DNA of 35,314 nucleotides. It comes from a bacterium. GTDB taxonomy: Bacteria; Myxococcota_A; UBA9160; UBA6930. The notes below the pieces were generated by a model that had not been told where the DNA came from, ran no database searches, and worked only from the letters and a program-made list of their open reading frames with translations. Below are positions 1 through 8,467 of this stretch, in pieces. Every line of letters begins with the position of its first letter. The first letter of the stretch is position 1. Where the stretch lies: positions 1 to 35,314 of the forward strand of contig JAAELW010000564.1 of assembly GCA_024226235.1 (NCBI GenBank), given 5' to 3'. The position numbers were made by a program, and so were the translations under genes.

Positions 1-66
1 GGGAAATCGGCAACTTAACAAATGGGACCGGCCCTTCTCTTAACAGCCCCTATCTTAACTCTTGCC
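1..66 (-). repeat. Short GTTAAGA-type repeats 3' of the FAH-like gene
   Basis: Read on the minus strand directly after the stop codon of the FAH-like gene, the core GTTAAGA occurs at 59-53 and again at 44-38 (15-bp spacing), with a diverged GTTAAGT at 19-13. The second copy sits in GGGGCTGTTAAGAG. The same GGCTGTTAAGA string occurs twice at the other end of the window (35287-35314), also just after a stop codon and in the same orientation relative to its gene. No open reading frame is supported here. It could be a dispersed intergenic repeat; I do not recognise a named family. Confidence 0.55.
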
Positions 67-1332
67 TCAGCGGGATACGGTCCAGCGTTGGGAGCCCAGG
101 CCGTCGATGGAGGTGTGTACCACGTCACCTGCCGACAGGTAGCCGCCGGGCTCGGCTCGTTCTGCTCGTTCGAGTTCCTCCAAGCGGAACTGCTCGAAGG
201 GGCCTCGGAATTCGAGCAGGCCGCGCAGCACTAGACCCACGGGCCTCGGGGCAGCCAACGCGACACCTTCCGGCGTACCCGTCAGCAGGATGCTTCCAGC
301 CGGTAGCAATAGGCCTGTTCCGTTCGGGCCTGGTTTCGCCAACGGGTAGTACTTGATCTCGCCTCCACGAAAGATGGGCATTGGAGATCGCATCCCATTT
401 TGGGCCACCTCCTCGGCAATGCGCGCAAGGAGTTCAATCGGATCGAGGACCATCCTCTCCGTCGACGAGTCCTGACGGCGAGTCGGACCAGCTCCCTCGT
501 CCACATCCAGACGAAGACCCGGATCGTCAGCTCCGCACGCAAAGAGGGCAGCTCCGAGTTCACGCCCCCGCACCATCCAGGGCCCGATGGGCAGGAAGCC
601 CGGTCGAGCCTTGGCTTTGACGAAGCCCGTGCCCGGACCGTCCATGGCCTTCTCGCGAATGATCGGCTCCCGATCCGACACATCGTTGGCGACGAAATAG
701 GCGGCCTGATCGAGAAAGGCGTCTTCGTTGGGCAGCGCCTCGAGATCGATCGCCTCGATCAGCACCAGACCCAGCTCGACCTCCCAATCGAGCAGGGTCA
801 CATCGGCCGGAGGCACCAGCGTGTCGTATGGACCCGTGGGTTCGACAGCTTTCGGGAACAGGAAGGTGTCGCCTCCTCCGACCTCCTCCGCGTGAGCCGC
901 ATAGTTGAGGCCCGCAGCGACGATCAAGGTCTCTTCCGCATCGAGAGATGCCTGTGGCACCGCAACAGGAGAGCTGACCCGACTGGCCAGTTCGGATTCG
1001 CGAAGGTTCCACAGGGGCGTCAGATGGCCCGCCTTCATGCGTTCCGCTGCCTTGCGAAACACCACGGCGAGCGGGGTGCCGTCGGGCGCCAGGGGCGAGA
1101 TCCGGGTGGGCCGTCCGCCCTCCTCGGCTGCGACCAGCACATACTGGAGGGTTCCGTCTTCGCCGAGGGCGCGCGCCACGCGCGGCATCCCCTGCTCGCT
1201 CAGGCAATCGTCGAGAACACTGGCGCGCGCTAGATCGGGCATCGGCAGAGCGAAACAAAGCAGGAGCAGGCAAAACCTGATCCGACCGAAGCCTGCGGAT
1301 CGGCCTGCACGGAGAGTTGCGGGGGTGTTCAT
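67..1332 (-). CDS. Exported fumarylacetoacetate hydrolase (FAH) family protein
   Basis: This 421-residue protein has an FAH-family C-terminal domain. That family covers metal-dependent hydrolases, decarboxylases and isomerases acting on beta-diketo acids or related 2-oxo acids. Visible family motifs are GLNYAAHAEE near residue 145, DWEVELG near 180 (the two metal-binding glutamates) and NDVSDRE near 214 (the metal-binding aspartate), followed by a GTPEGV loop near the C-terminus. Unusually, the N-terminus has a basic stretch, a Leu/Cys-rich hydrophobic core and an Ala-x-Ala-like cleavage region near residue 38, which looks like a secretion signal; FAH enzymes are normally cytosolic. The ATG overlaps the nitrilase stop as ATGA, so the two are probably translationally coupled. 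The substrate is unknown. The domain call is firm, the export is inferred. Confidence 0.85.
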   Translation of the reverse strand: MNTPATLRAGRSAGFGRIRFCLLLLCFALPMPDLARASVLDDCLSEQGMPRVARALGEDGTLQYVLVAAEEGGRPTRISPLAPDGTPLAVVFRKAAERMKAGHLTPLWNLRESELASRVSSPVAVPQASLDAEETLIVAAGLNYAAHAEEVGGGDTFLFPKAVEPTGPYDTLVPPADVTLLDWEVELGLVLIEAIDLEALPNEDAFLDQAAYFVANDVSDREPIIREKAMDGPGTGFVKAKARPGFLPIGPWMVRGRELGAALFACGADDPGLRLDVDEGAGPTRRQDSSTERMVLDPIELLARIAEEVAQNGMRSPMPIFRGGEIKYYPLAKPGPNGTGLLLPAGSILLTGTPEGVALAAPRPVGLVLRGLLEFRGPFEQFRLEELERAERAEPGGYLSAGDVVHTSIDGLGSQRWTVSR

Positions 1333-2276
1333 TTTGAAGCTCCAGACGGGGTTTCTTCGACGACTTCCCGGGGATTGCGATCGACCCGTAACTGAAGAAT
1401 GTCCGGGCGCGCGTAGTGCCCCACCGTATCGAGCAGGCCCTTTTGTTGCCCGATGACAGCCAGGTCGATCTCCGCGATGGCGAGGTCTTCACCTTCCCCG
1501 AGTGGCCCCGCCAGGTATTCACCACGAGGCGAGACGACGGCAGTACCGAGCCCCCCGCGAAGCAACTCGGCCAGACCCGAATCCGATGCGATCTCCATCC
1601 GTTGAGCATCGCTCAGCCAGCCGGTGGCATTGACGACGAAGGCGCCGGACTCGACGGCATGGTGACGGATGGCAGCATCGATCTGTGCGGCCATGGATGC
1701 TCCCAACAGGGAACCGGGGAAATGGGAGCAATGGATCTCCTCCCGTTCGGCCATCATCGCGTAGCGCGCCAGAGGCATGAAGTGCTCCCAGCAGATCAGC
1801 GCGCCCAGGCGGCCCACCGCTGTATCGAACGCCACGAGCCCACTTCCATCTCCGCGGCCCCAGATCATCCGTTCGTGGTGAGTGGGCATGATCTTGCGGC
1901 GCTTTCCCAGCAGCGTTCCATCCGCATCGAAGACGAGCTGGGTGTTGTAGAGGGTTCCTCCATCTCGCTCGTTCACCCCCAGCACGACGACCACCTCGGC
2001 CTGACGGGCGGCATCACCCACAGCCTCGGTCACTGACCCCGGAACATCGACGGCTCCATCTCGCAAGCGCTCCACCAGGCCGGCGATCCCGAGAGGCGGC
2101 TCCACCATCGCGAAATAGGGATAGGTGGGGATGATCGTCTCGGGGAACACCGCGAGGCGCACACCTTCGCGGCCACAACGTTCGATCGTGCGGACGACCT
2201 TCTCCGTCGTGGCATCGCGATCGAACAGCACGGGTGACATCTGCACGGCCGCGACCCGGAACCTTCGATTGCCCAT
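1329..2276 (-). CDS. Nitrilase (carbon-nitrogen hydrolase superfamily)
   Basis: This 315-residue nitrilase probably hydrolyses a nitrile to a carboxylic acid and ammonia in the cytoplasm. The Glu-Lys-Cys triad is visible: FPETIIPTYPYF near residue 48 (Glu), RKIMPTHHERMIWG near 130 (Lys) and LICWEHFMPLARY near 162 (Cys). The CWEH context followed by EEIHCSHFPGS is that of true nitrilases rather than of amidases or ureidopropionases. The ATG at 2276 was chosen over an upstream in-frame ATG because a GGGGGGA ribosome-binding site lies about 6 bases before it and the family N-terminus (RFRVAAVQMSPV) begins there. The gene is first in a two-gene operon with the FAH-like gene, suggesting that both act on one nitrile- or amide-derived substrate; that link is inference. 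Confidence 0.9.
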   Translation of the reverse strand: MGNRRFRVAAVQMSPVLFDRDATTEKVVRTIERCGREGVRLAVFPETIIPTYPYFAMVEPPLGIAGLVERLRDGAVDVPGSVTEAVGDAARQAEVVVVLGVNERDGGTLYNTQLVFDADGTLLGKRRKIMPTHHERMIWGRGDGSGLVAFDTAVGRLGALICWEHFMPLARYAMMAEREEIHCSHFPGSLLGASMAAQIDAAIRHHAVESGAFVVNATGWLSDAQRMEIASDSGLAELLRGGLGTAVVSPRGEYLAGPLGEGEDLAIAEIDLAVIGQQKGLLDTVGHYARPDILQLRVDRNPREVVEETPSGASK

Positions 2277-2501
2277 CTGGATCCCCCCGTGATCGCACTC
2301 TGGAAGAGAAGCGGATCCGTGAGAGGGTAGCCAACCGGAAAGTCGCCGAGAGCCCCACGATCTGCCATGAACCTCGTTGTACCGGAAGGCCCGAATTGGT
2401 TGGCACTGCATCGAATGGAAACGGTTGCGTTCGGTCGCGGGCCTGGCTCCGCTGATCCGGGCGGTGACGTAGCGTCGGACAGGTGGTAGCTTGCGATCAT
2501 C
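2277..2501. other. Divergent intergenic region, no gene seen
   Basis: These 225 bases separate the nitrilase start (minus) from the membrane protein start (plus), so promoters for both should lie here. I found no convincing sigma-70 or sigma-54 box, no strong dyad and no small reading frame with a ribosome-binding site. The minus-strand nitrilase frame stays open through this region to 2525, but that extension lacks family similarity and has no ribosome-binding site. Confidence 0.4.
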
Positions 2502-4130
2502 ATGCCTGGGAGGGTTCCGTCGCAACGGACGCAGTGGTGGGTGGCCGTTGCCTGTGTCGTTAGTCTCGCTGTGCTCGAACGCGCCAGGCTGCCCGCGGTT
2601 CCCTTTGTCGACGCTGACTTCTGGGGATATCTAGGTCCGGCGGTCCACGCCCTCAACGAAGGCGAATTCACCCACATCGCGTCGCGTCAGTTTCCGTACC
2701 CCCTATTCGTGTACGGAGTTCTCAGACTCTTCGACAGCTTCAGCGTGATCCCGTGGCTTCAACACGGGATTGGGTTGCTTGGCGGCGGCGTGCTGCTTCT
2801 GGCCTGGATGAGGATCCCGATTCCCGAGAGTCCGACCTGGCTCCCCCGGGTCCGTGCGGGAGCCGGCATCTTCCTTCTGGCAGCTCACCTCTTCCTGATG
2901 CGGAACATCCACTTCGAACACCTGATCCGCCCAGAAGCAATGTCCCTGCCGCTCGGAGCGGTTCTCGTGCTGGTCAGCGTGGAGTTGATACGTGTCCGGA
3001 CCGATCCGGAGCGGCGCCTTCGACGCCTGGGCCTTGCGACAGCGACGCTCGTTACAGCGAGCCTGCTCTACTTCCTTCGACCGCAGACCGCACTCGTCAT
3101 TCCTGCGGCTTGTGCCTTCGTCTTTGCCGTGCTGGTGAGCTACAGGGCCACCGCGCGCGAACTGGTACCGCCCTTCCTGGTCGCCGCTCTTCTGGTGACG
3201 TTCACGCTCTGGCTTCCGGAACGGGAGTTGGCGCGCGATGACCCGATGTCCGGGAAATTCCTCTCCAGGGTGCTCATGTTCTGGCACTTCGACCTCGCTG
3301 CGGACCTGTTGGAAGATGATCTGGAACGCCCCGAAATCGAAGAGCCCGACGCAGCCTTGATCCGTGATCTGCTGACTGCCTACCGCGCCGAACTCAAACG
3401 ACACCGGGCAGACGAACGCTCCTACCCATCGGAGACCTTCAACCCCGACAGGCTGTACTACGGAAACGCAGGCCGCATCCTTCAAGATCGCTATGCGGAC
3501 GACCGCGAGGGCTTGATCGCCTTCTGCATGGAGACCTTCAAGCGCGGCCTCATCGAGCATCCCCTGGGCTACGCGCACAAGGTCTGGCGGAATCTCGGGC
3601 GCTTCTATGTCGTACAGGATTCGCGAATCTACGATCGGCGGATGTACCATCGCATGCCGGCCGTCCTGGGAGGGGCCAAGAAGAGCGTCACCACAGCGAA
3701 GGAGGCTCTGTCGAAACATCCAACCAACCGGGCCTACTACGAGGCCATCATGGCCTTTCCCGAGCTTCCCGCTCAACAACCCGACGGACGGGTGTGGTTC
3801 ATGGGGTTCAGGCCCGTGGGGGAGATTCTTTCGAACGGCTATCGCTTGTTCGGCAACTTGAATTTCCCGATCCAGCTTGCGCTCCTCGTCGTCATCTGTG
3901 GCCTGCCGAGGTCCAGACAACATCCGATCTGCTGGATCGCCGTTGCTTTGTCGATCTATGTGCTTTCGGCGAACCTGACGGCCGCATCGGTACATAGCCT
4001 CTACACGGTGCGATACATCCACGCGAACGTGTCACTCGTGCTGTTCGCCCAGTTCGCCGCAATGCTCTTCCTGCTCGTCTCGGCTACACACCGGCCCTCA
4101 TCGGAAGAGGTCGACGAGCTTCCGGGCTGA
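2502..4130 (+). CDS. Polytopic membrane protein, possible GT-C-type glycosyltransferase
   Basis: This is a 542-residue integral membrane protein with many hydrophobic segments (for example residues 10-26, 82-105, 120-140, 155-175, a cluster at 195-235 and several after 440). An acidic motif, PFVDADFWGYLGP, follows the first membrane segment at about residues 31-43. A short acidic motif in the first extracytoplasmic loop is typical of GT-C glycosyltransferases that use polyprenyl-phosphate sugars, so I infer such a role without being able to name a family. A long soluble stretch (about residues 235-400) lies between the two membrane blocks. Its stop codon directly abuts the stop of the convergent gene at 4131. 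The neighbouring glycosyltransferase and methyltransferase genes support a cell-surface glycan context. Confidence 0.6.
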   Translation: MPGRVPSQRTQWWVAVACVVSLAVLERARLPAVPFVDADFWGYLGPAVHALNEGEFTHIASRQFPYPLFVYGVLRLFDSFSVIPWLQHGIGLLGGGVLLLAWMRIPIPESPTWLPRVRAGAGIFLLAAHLFLMRNIHFEHLIRPEAMSLPLGAVLVLVSVELIRVRTDPERRLRRLGLATATLVTASLLYFLRPQTALVIPAACAFVFAVLVSYRATARELVPPFLVAALLVTFTLWLPERELARDDPMSGKFLSRVLMFWHFDLAADLLEDDLERPEIEEPDAALIRDLLTAYRAELKRHRADERSYPSETFNPDRLYYGNAGRILQDRYADDREGLIAFCMETFKRGLIEHPLGYAHKVWRNLGRFYVVQDSRIYDRRMYHRMPAVLGGAKKSVTTAKEALSKHPTNRAYYEAIMAFPELPAQQPDGRVWFMGFRPVGEILSNGYRLFGNLNFPIQLALLVVICGLPRSRQHPICWIAVALSIYVLSANLTAASVHSLYTVRYIHANVSLVLFAQFAAMLFLLVSATHRPSSEEVDELPG

Positions 4131-5351
4131 TCATGAATAGGGGCCGGACTTCGAGAGATGCACGGCGATCCATCCGATCGCGAACAACACCCCACACAGG
4201 GTCGCGGGCCTTCGCAAGACGGGTCGATCTCGGAGCAGCCCACTCCAGGCCCACGCAGCCATCAGCACTGCGGGAGGCACGAGGGAAGTGCTGAGGCGAA
4301 CCTGCGAATAGCCCATGGCCGCCAGGAACAACACGAGCGAGGCCAGGACCCCTCCACAGACCCATGGCATGTTGGAGTGGGGCGGCTTGGGTTTACTCCC
4401 TGGAATCGACAGGAGCGCGATTCCGATACCCGCCACCGCGAGAAAGGGTGCGATCTCCCAGGACGCCGCGGTTCTGCCGAACCCGACGGTGGCTCTCTCC
4501 ACCCCCGCGAGAAGCTCGGGGAGCCCTTCACCCGCGGCGTCGAGGATCCACACGAACTGGCGATAGTCGGTGATCTCACTGCTGAAGAAGCTCCCGGAAA
4601 CCAGCCGCACCAGGCCCATCCACGTGAGGATGGGTGCCACCGAGAGCAGCAACATCGTCAGACCCTCCCGAAACCACGGGCCCTGCCTGCCGATCTGGAG
4701 AAACCTCGCTCCGAGCAGGCACGGCAGCACTCCGAGAAAGGCCCCGTAGGCCAGGGAGCCGAACCCGAGCCCCAGGCTCGCGAGGCGCCAGGACAGCGGG
4801 CGCACGGGACGCCCGAGCAAACGATCCAGAACGAAGATCGCGACCAGAGGAACGAAGAGGTTGAAGATCTGTTGGTGCGGCGTCCAGACGAAGGCTTTCG
4901 TGACGTCGTTGCATGCGGTGATGACCGTGAACAGCGCGATCCAGCCGACGCCGATGCCATGCTGTCGGAGCGTGAGGTTTCCCAGATGAATGGCGAGGCC
5001 CAGTAGCAAGAAGTTGAACAGCACCAGACCCAGATAGCCCGCACGAAAGAAGGTGATGGCCTCCGCGTTGACGAGCCGCGGCAGCAGCCAGAAGGGCTGA
5101 GCGACCATGCTGGTCGCGATCACGTAAAGGGGTCGGCTCTGTCGCTTCTCCTGGACGTCGAAGAGCCGGCTCGGCTCGAAGGCGAGCTTCACGAAGTGGG
5201 CGCTGTCGCAGTTCTGCATCACTCCGATCCGACCGAAGTGATGGTATGTGCCGCAAACGAAGTCGTCCGGGCCGGGTGCCGGCGAGAAGAGAAAGAGGCA
5301 GCACAGCACGAGCGCAAATACCGGGCTCGCCCACAAGGACCAGGTATTCAC
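4131..5351 (-). CDS. Polytopic membrane protein of unknown function
   Basis: I do not recognise a family. The predicted 406-residue protein has about nine to ten hydrophobic segments. Its first large loop contains a Cys/Asp/His-rich stretch (DFVCGTYHHFGRIG, then QNCDSAHF). Such a loop after the first membrane helix recalls GT-C transferases and O-antigen-type proteins, but that is only an analogy. The frame is open up to 5540, but the extension would overlap the upstream glycosyltransferase gene by 176 bases and reads as arginine/serine-rich shadow. I chose the GTG at 5351, 13 bases past the upstream stop and just before the first membrane helix; its upstream sequence is G-rich without a clean Shine-Dalgarno. 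It is probably the last gene of the leftward group with the GT2-methyltransferase and methyltransferase genes. Confidence 0.55.
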   Translation of the reverse strand: MNTWSLWASPVFALVLCCLFLFSPAPGPDDFVCGTYHHFGRIGVMQNCDSAHFVKLAFEPSRLFDVQEKRQSRPLYVIATSMVAQPFWLLPRLVNAEAITFFRAGYLGLVLFNFLLLGLAIHLGNLTLRQHGIGVGWIALFTVITACNDVTKAFVWTPHQQIFNLFVPLVAIFVLDRLLGRPVRPLSWRLASLGLGFGSLAYGAFLGVLPCLLGARFLQIGRQGPWFREGLTMLLLSVAPILTWMGLVRLVSGSFFSSEITDYRQFVWILDAAGEGLPELLAGVERATVGFGRTAASWEIAPFLAVAGIGIALLSIPGSKPKPPHSNMPWVCGGVLASLVLFLAAMGYSQVRLSTSLVPPAVLMAAWAWSGLLRDRPVLRRPATLCGVLFAIGWIAVHLSKSGPYS

Positions 5352-5364
5352 GCCCCGCCCCGGG

Positions 5365-6834
5365 CTAGGCGCTCGGGCGTCTGCCAATGGCCACGAGAGA
5401 CATCCCCCACGGAAGCTCCAAGCGATCTTCGACCCTGAGCAGGGGTGTGAGCCAGTTGCTGATGCGCGCCTGGAGACCGGGCAATTTCTTACGTTGGAGC
5501 AGCACCGAGTTGAGCCACCAACCCGCCGCACCGATCGCATTGAAATGGCGGGTGACTTCGACGTCGAACCCCGCCTTCCGCAACTGCTCTCGGATCACGG
5601 GCATGGAGTAGCGCCGGTGGTGGCCCATCGATCGATCGAGTTCGCCGTACAGGCCCTCGAGGGCGGGCACCAACAGCACCACTCGACCCCCTGGCTCGAG
5701 CAGCCGATAGAGCCGCTCCAATGCCACGTTGTCGTCCTCGATGTACTGAAGCACGTTCAGGCATACGACGGTGTCATATGCCGAGGCCTTCACATCGGCG
5801 CGGGGCTCCTCTCCGAGATCCATTTTCAGGACCCGCACGTTCGGGCTCGAATGGAACAGGATCGACAGGATGCCGACGTATCGATCATCGATGTCCGTGG
5901 CCGTCACCTGATCGCGACCCACGAGGAAACGGGTCATGTTGCCGCTGCCCGAACCCACCTCGAGAATCCGCTCACCCACGAACGGTTCGATCCGGCTCCA
6001 CATCCAGGAGTTGTAGGCTCGCAACTTCCTCATGCGACGTAGGGTGGAGTGACCTGACATGTCGACATCGATGTCGTCGATCACCGCGTATCGCAAGATG
6101 GTCCAGAGTGCGACAACACCATCGACCCAGCCGATCTTCTTGCCTTCCTCATAGGTGCGCCCGTTGTACGAGATGGGGACCTCGTAGATCCGCAGGCCCA
6201 TTCGGGCGAACTTGGCAGTGAGCTCGGGTTCCACACCGAAACCCTTCGATCGAACCCGAAAGCGCGGCAGCAGACTGGCGTCGAAGGCTTTGTAGCAAGT
6301 CTCGATGTCGGACAAGGTCAGGTTCGTCGCCAGGTTCGAGAGCAGGGTGATGATCCGATTCACCACCAGATGCCAGAAGAAGAGGACCCTGCGCCGGGGC
6401 CCGGTCATCCGCGTTCCGTAGACGACGTCCGCATCACCGCTCGTGATCGGCTCGAGCATGACCGCATAGTCACTGGGTTCATACTCCAGGTCGGCATCCT
6501 GGATGATCACGACATCGCCGGTCACGCGGGCAAAACCTGCCGAGAGGGCGGCACCCTTCCCCTGGTTCTCGGGTTGCAGGACGGCCACGAAACGATTGCG
6601 CGCCTGCTGCTCCGGGTCGTCGACACCCAGCACCGGAGCCCAGTCATCTCCAAGCGACTCGACGATCTCCCGGGTGCCATCGATGGAGCCATCGTCGACG
6701 ACGATGATCTCCTTGCGCTGGGGCTCCGCGACGACGCGCCGCAAGAGCTCCCTCAGGGTGTGGCGCTCATTGTAGGCTGGGATCACGACCGAAAGGACGT
6801 GGTCATCCGCGGAGCTTGCATCAGAACCGACCAT
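5365..6834 (-). CDS. Family 2 glycosyltransferase fused to a class I SAM methyltransferase
   Basis: This 489-residue fusion has two catalytic domains. Residues about 12-240 form a GT-A family 2 glycosyltransferase resembling polyprenyl-phosphate sugar (dolichol-phosphate mannose-type) synthases: VVIPAYNE at the start, [12 protein letters not shown], then QDADLEYEP as the DXD-type metal/nucleotide site. Residues about 290-489 form a SAM methyltransferase with motif [16 protein letters not shown] and [14 protein letters not shown] as the post-motif strand. No membrane anchor is evident, unlike some transferases of this type. The ATG at 6834 was chosen over one 27 codons upstream because GGGGGAGGT lies 7 bases before it. 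It likely builds and methylates, or supplies a methylated, lipid-linked sugar together with the neighbouring membrane proteins; the substrate is not readable from sequence. Confidence 0.88.
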   Translation of the reverse strand: MVGSDASSADDHVLSVVIPAYNERHTLRELLRRVVAEPQRKEIIVVDDGSIDGTREIVESLGDDWAPVLGVDDPEQQARNRFVAVLQPENQGKGAALSAGFARVTGDVVIIQDADLEYEPSDYAVMLEPITSGDADVVYGTRMTGPRRRVLFFWHLVVNRIITLLSNLATNLTLSDIETCYKAFDASLLPRFRVRSKGFGVEPELTAKFARMGLRIYEVPISYNGRTYEEGKKIGWVDGVVALWTILRYAVIDDIDVDMSGHSTLRRMRKLRAYNSWMWSRIEPFVGERILEVGSGSGNMTRFLVGRDQVTATDIDDRYVGILSILFHSSPNVRVLKMDLGEEPRADVKASAYDTVVCLNVLQYIEDDNVALERLYRLLEPGGRVVLLVPALEGLYGELDRSMGHHRRYSMPVIREQLRKAGFDVEVTRHFNAIGAAGWWLNSVLLQRKKLPGLQARISNWLTPLLRVEDRLELPWGMSLVAIGRRPSA

Positions 6835-6936
6835 GCACAGACCTCCCCCGGACACAGGCCGCCGGACCGTACCCGAGCCTCCCGAGTCCTGTCCAGGCCC
6901 GAAGCCCAGACCCACCAGATCGAGGGGGATAACCGT

Positions 6937-7734
6937 TCATCCCACCTCGGCGGAGGCCCTGGCTGCCCTCCCGGAATCGAGTCGGATCAACGCAATCCAA
7001 TTGGAGGGGATTCCGAGCCAGCGCACGGGCAACAGTTGGTGGGCGCCCTCCGCGACCCCGGCGGCACGCAGCACAGCTTCCATATGCCCCCTGGAAAGCA
7101 AGTGGAGGTTCTCCTCGCTGGCATACATGGCCTTGCCGAGCCCGCCGTAGATGCGGCGGTGCACTGCCGGGGGAAGCCAGTGAAGCAGAGGCAGCCCCGT
7201 ATGGGGCTCGACCGGGTGCCATCGGTTCGGCGTGGTGAGGCAAACGCCGCGGCGGGCCACTCGACATAGTTCGGCCGTGAAGGCCACTTGCTCAGCGGTA
7301 CTCCCCACATGCTCGATCACTGCATGGGAGAAGACGAGGTCGAAGCTGTCGTCGCCGAAAGGCAGTGCTCTACCGTCTGCACGCGCATGGCGCAGGCCGG
7401 GAAACTGGTCCATGAGCTCGCGGGCATCCGCCACCCCGACGGCGGTGATGCAATCGGAGTGGGGCCAGCGTTTCTCGAGCGGGTTCGACGAGGGGTGATC
7501 GTCGGCCGAGGCGCCCACGTCCAGGATGCTTTCCTCCGATCGAAGCTCGAACTCCCGTAGGAAGGTGTCGACGACCGTGTTGCGCACCCGGACGAGAAGC
7601 TGATCGGCATAGGCGCCCAGCCCAAAATCGAAATGATGGAAGTAGCTGCCACGGGCCGCAGTCCGATGGGGCTGAAGGGGCGGATCGGCTCCCTTCGGCG
7701 AGTCTGGAGTGGGCGGGTTCGAATCGTCGATCAT
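6937..7734 (-). CDS. Class I SAM-dependent methyltransferase
   Basis: The 265-residue protein has a methyltransferase-11-type core: SILDVGASAD near residue 70 (motif I), then FDLVFSHAVIEHVG and a VARRGVCLTTPNRWHP strand. The TPNRWHP and PLLHWLPP pattern is often seen in methyltransferases of polysaccharide clusters. Motif I has Ser-Ala-Asp where the second glycine is usual, so activity is likely but not certain. The ATG at 7734 has AAGGTGA about 7 bases upstream. It lies 102 bases upstream of the GT2-methyltransferase gene on the same strand and is the first gene of that leftward group, so a shared role in modifying a surface glycan or lipid is plausible. Confidence 0.82.
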   Translation of the reverse strand: MIDDSNPPTPDSPKGADPPLQPHRTAARGSYFHHFDFGLGAYADQLLVRVRNTVVDTFLREFELRSEESILDVGASADDHPSSNPLEKRWPHSDCITAVGVADARELMDQFPGLRHARADGRALPFGDDSFDLVFSHAVIEHVGSTAEQVAFTAELCRVARRGVCLTTPNRWHPVEPHTGLPLLHWLPPAVHRRIYGGLGKAMYASEENLHLLSRGHMEAVLRAAGVAEGAHQLLPVRWLGIPSNWIALIRLDSGRAARASAEVG

Positions 7735-7911
7735 CGTGAATCACCTTTCACCGCCTACAGTATGTCCGGCTGGGTCAGGTGTACCACCTTTCTCGCAAAT
7801 CGATCCGACCCTGGCGGCGATCCGATATTCTCACGCTCGCACAGCGGTTGGGTTAACGTAGAAACCGAGACGCCAACCGGAGCCGATCAGACACCGCAAC
7901 GGTCAGGGGCC

Positions 7912-8412
7912 ATGGAACAGACGATCTATCGAGGACGCACGTCACTGATCAAGTACTGGTATCTCGTCGGCATGGGCGGCTTGATGATCATGACGGGCGT
8001 GCAGCTCATCAATTCACCGGGAGCGTTCGAAACGGGCTTTCTCTTCTTGATACCGGGCATCCTCTTCGTGGGTGCCGCCTTCCTGTGCGTCCGGAGGACG
8101 AGCTACACCGTGACCTCGCAACGGGTGATCCAGCGAACGGGCCTGTTCTCACCGCGGGCATCGCAAGTCCCGTTCTCTGAGATCCGACACATTCAGGTCG
8201 ATCAAGACCACACCGAGCGCCTGCTCGGGATCGGCAACATCGTCGTCACCGCAACCCGCCCGACCGGACGAAAAGTCGTATTCCCCGGCATCCGAAGCCC
8301 GGGAAAGGTTGCCGACATGATCCCCGGGCGGCGCATCAAAGCTGCACGACCAGGACCACGACCGGGGCCGGGATCAGGGTCAGGGCCGGGAGCATCGGTC
8401 ACCAGACTGTGA
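7912..8412 (+). CDS. Membrane-anchored bacterial PH-domain (YdbS/YdbT-like) protein
   Basis: The predicted 166-residue protein has two transmembrane segments (about residues 15-35 and 43-62) followed by a bacterial PH-type domain (about 63-140) with the characteristic RRTSYTVTSQRVIQRTGLFS start and a GNIVVTATRP strand. Such proteins are small membrane-associated scaffolds of generally unknown function. The start at 7912 was chosen because the frame upstream is not protein-like; the Shine-Dalgarno is weak (CAGGGGCC). The C-terminal tail is low-complexity (alternating Pro/Ser with Gly/Arg) and is encoded by a degenerate hexanucleotide array described separately. It diverges from the methyltransferase gene across about 177 bases and converges on norB. 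Confidence 0.75.
   Translation: MEQTIYRGRTSLIKYWYLVGMGGLMIMTGVQLINSPGAFETGFLFLIPGILFVGAAFLCVRRTSYTVTSQRVIQRTGLFSPRASQVPFSEIRHIQVDQDHTERLLGIGNIVVTATRPTGRKVVFPGIRSPGKVADMIPGRRIKAARPGPRPGPGSGSGPGASVTRL
8346..8393 (+). repeat. Degenerate hexanucleotide array (RGGRYC) in a gene 3' end
   Basis: Eight consecutive hexamers fit a loose RGGRYC pattern: ACGACC, AGGACC, ACGACC, GGGGCC, GGGATC, AGGGTC, AGGGCC, GGGAGC. They encode the Pro/Ser-Gly/Arg tail of the PH-domain protein. A second array of the same kind occurs at 22189-22254. Confidence 0.6.
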
Positions 8413-8420
8413 CCCGGAAC

Positions 8421-8460
8421 GTCGGGACCGCGGTCGACATGGCATCTCCGCAGCCCCGAC
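8421..8460. terminator. Possible hairpin between convergent PH-protein and norB genes
   Basis: GTCGGG at 8421-8426 can pair with CCCGAC at 8455-8460, and GACCGCGGTC at 8426-8435 is a perfect 10-bp palindrome inside it. It lies in the 55-base convergent gap. There is no T-tract on either strand, so it is at best a weak or factor-dependent terminator. Confidence 0.3.
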
Positions 8461-8467
8461 TTCGGAT

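Noticed and set aside
2277-2525. N-terminal extension of the nitrilase
   Set aside because: Non-conserved, low-complexity translation; the internal ATG at 2276 has a strong ribosome-binding site and the family start.
2703-4022. 439-codon minus-strand frame opposite the membrane protein gene
   Set aside because: Arg/His/Gln-rich shadow translation with no motif; the plus strand encodes a coherent polytopic membrane protein.
7633-7911. 93-residue N-terminal extension of the PH-domain protein
   Set aside because: It would overlap the divergent methyltransferase gene and shows no conserved feature; the protein begins just before its first membrane helix.
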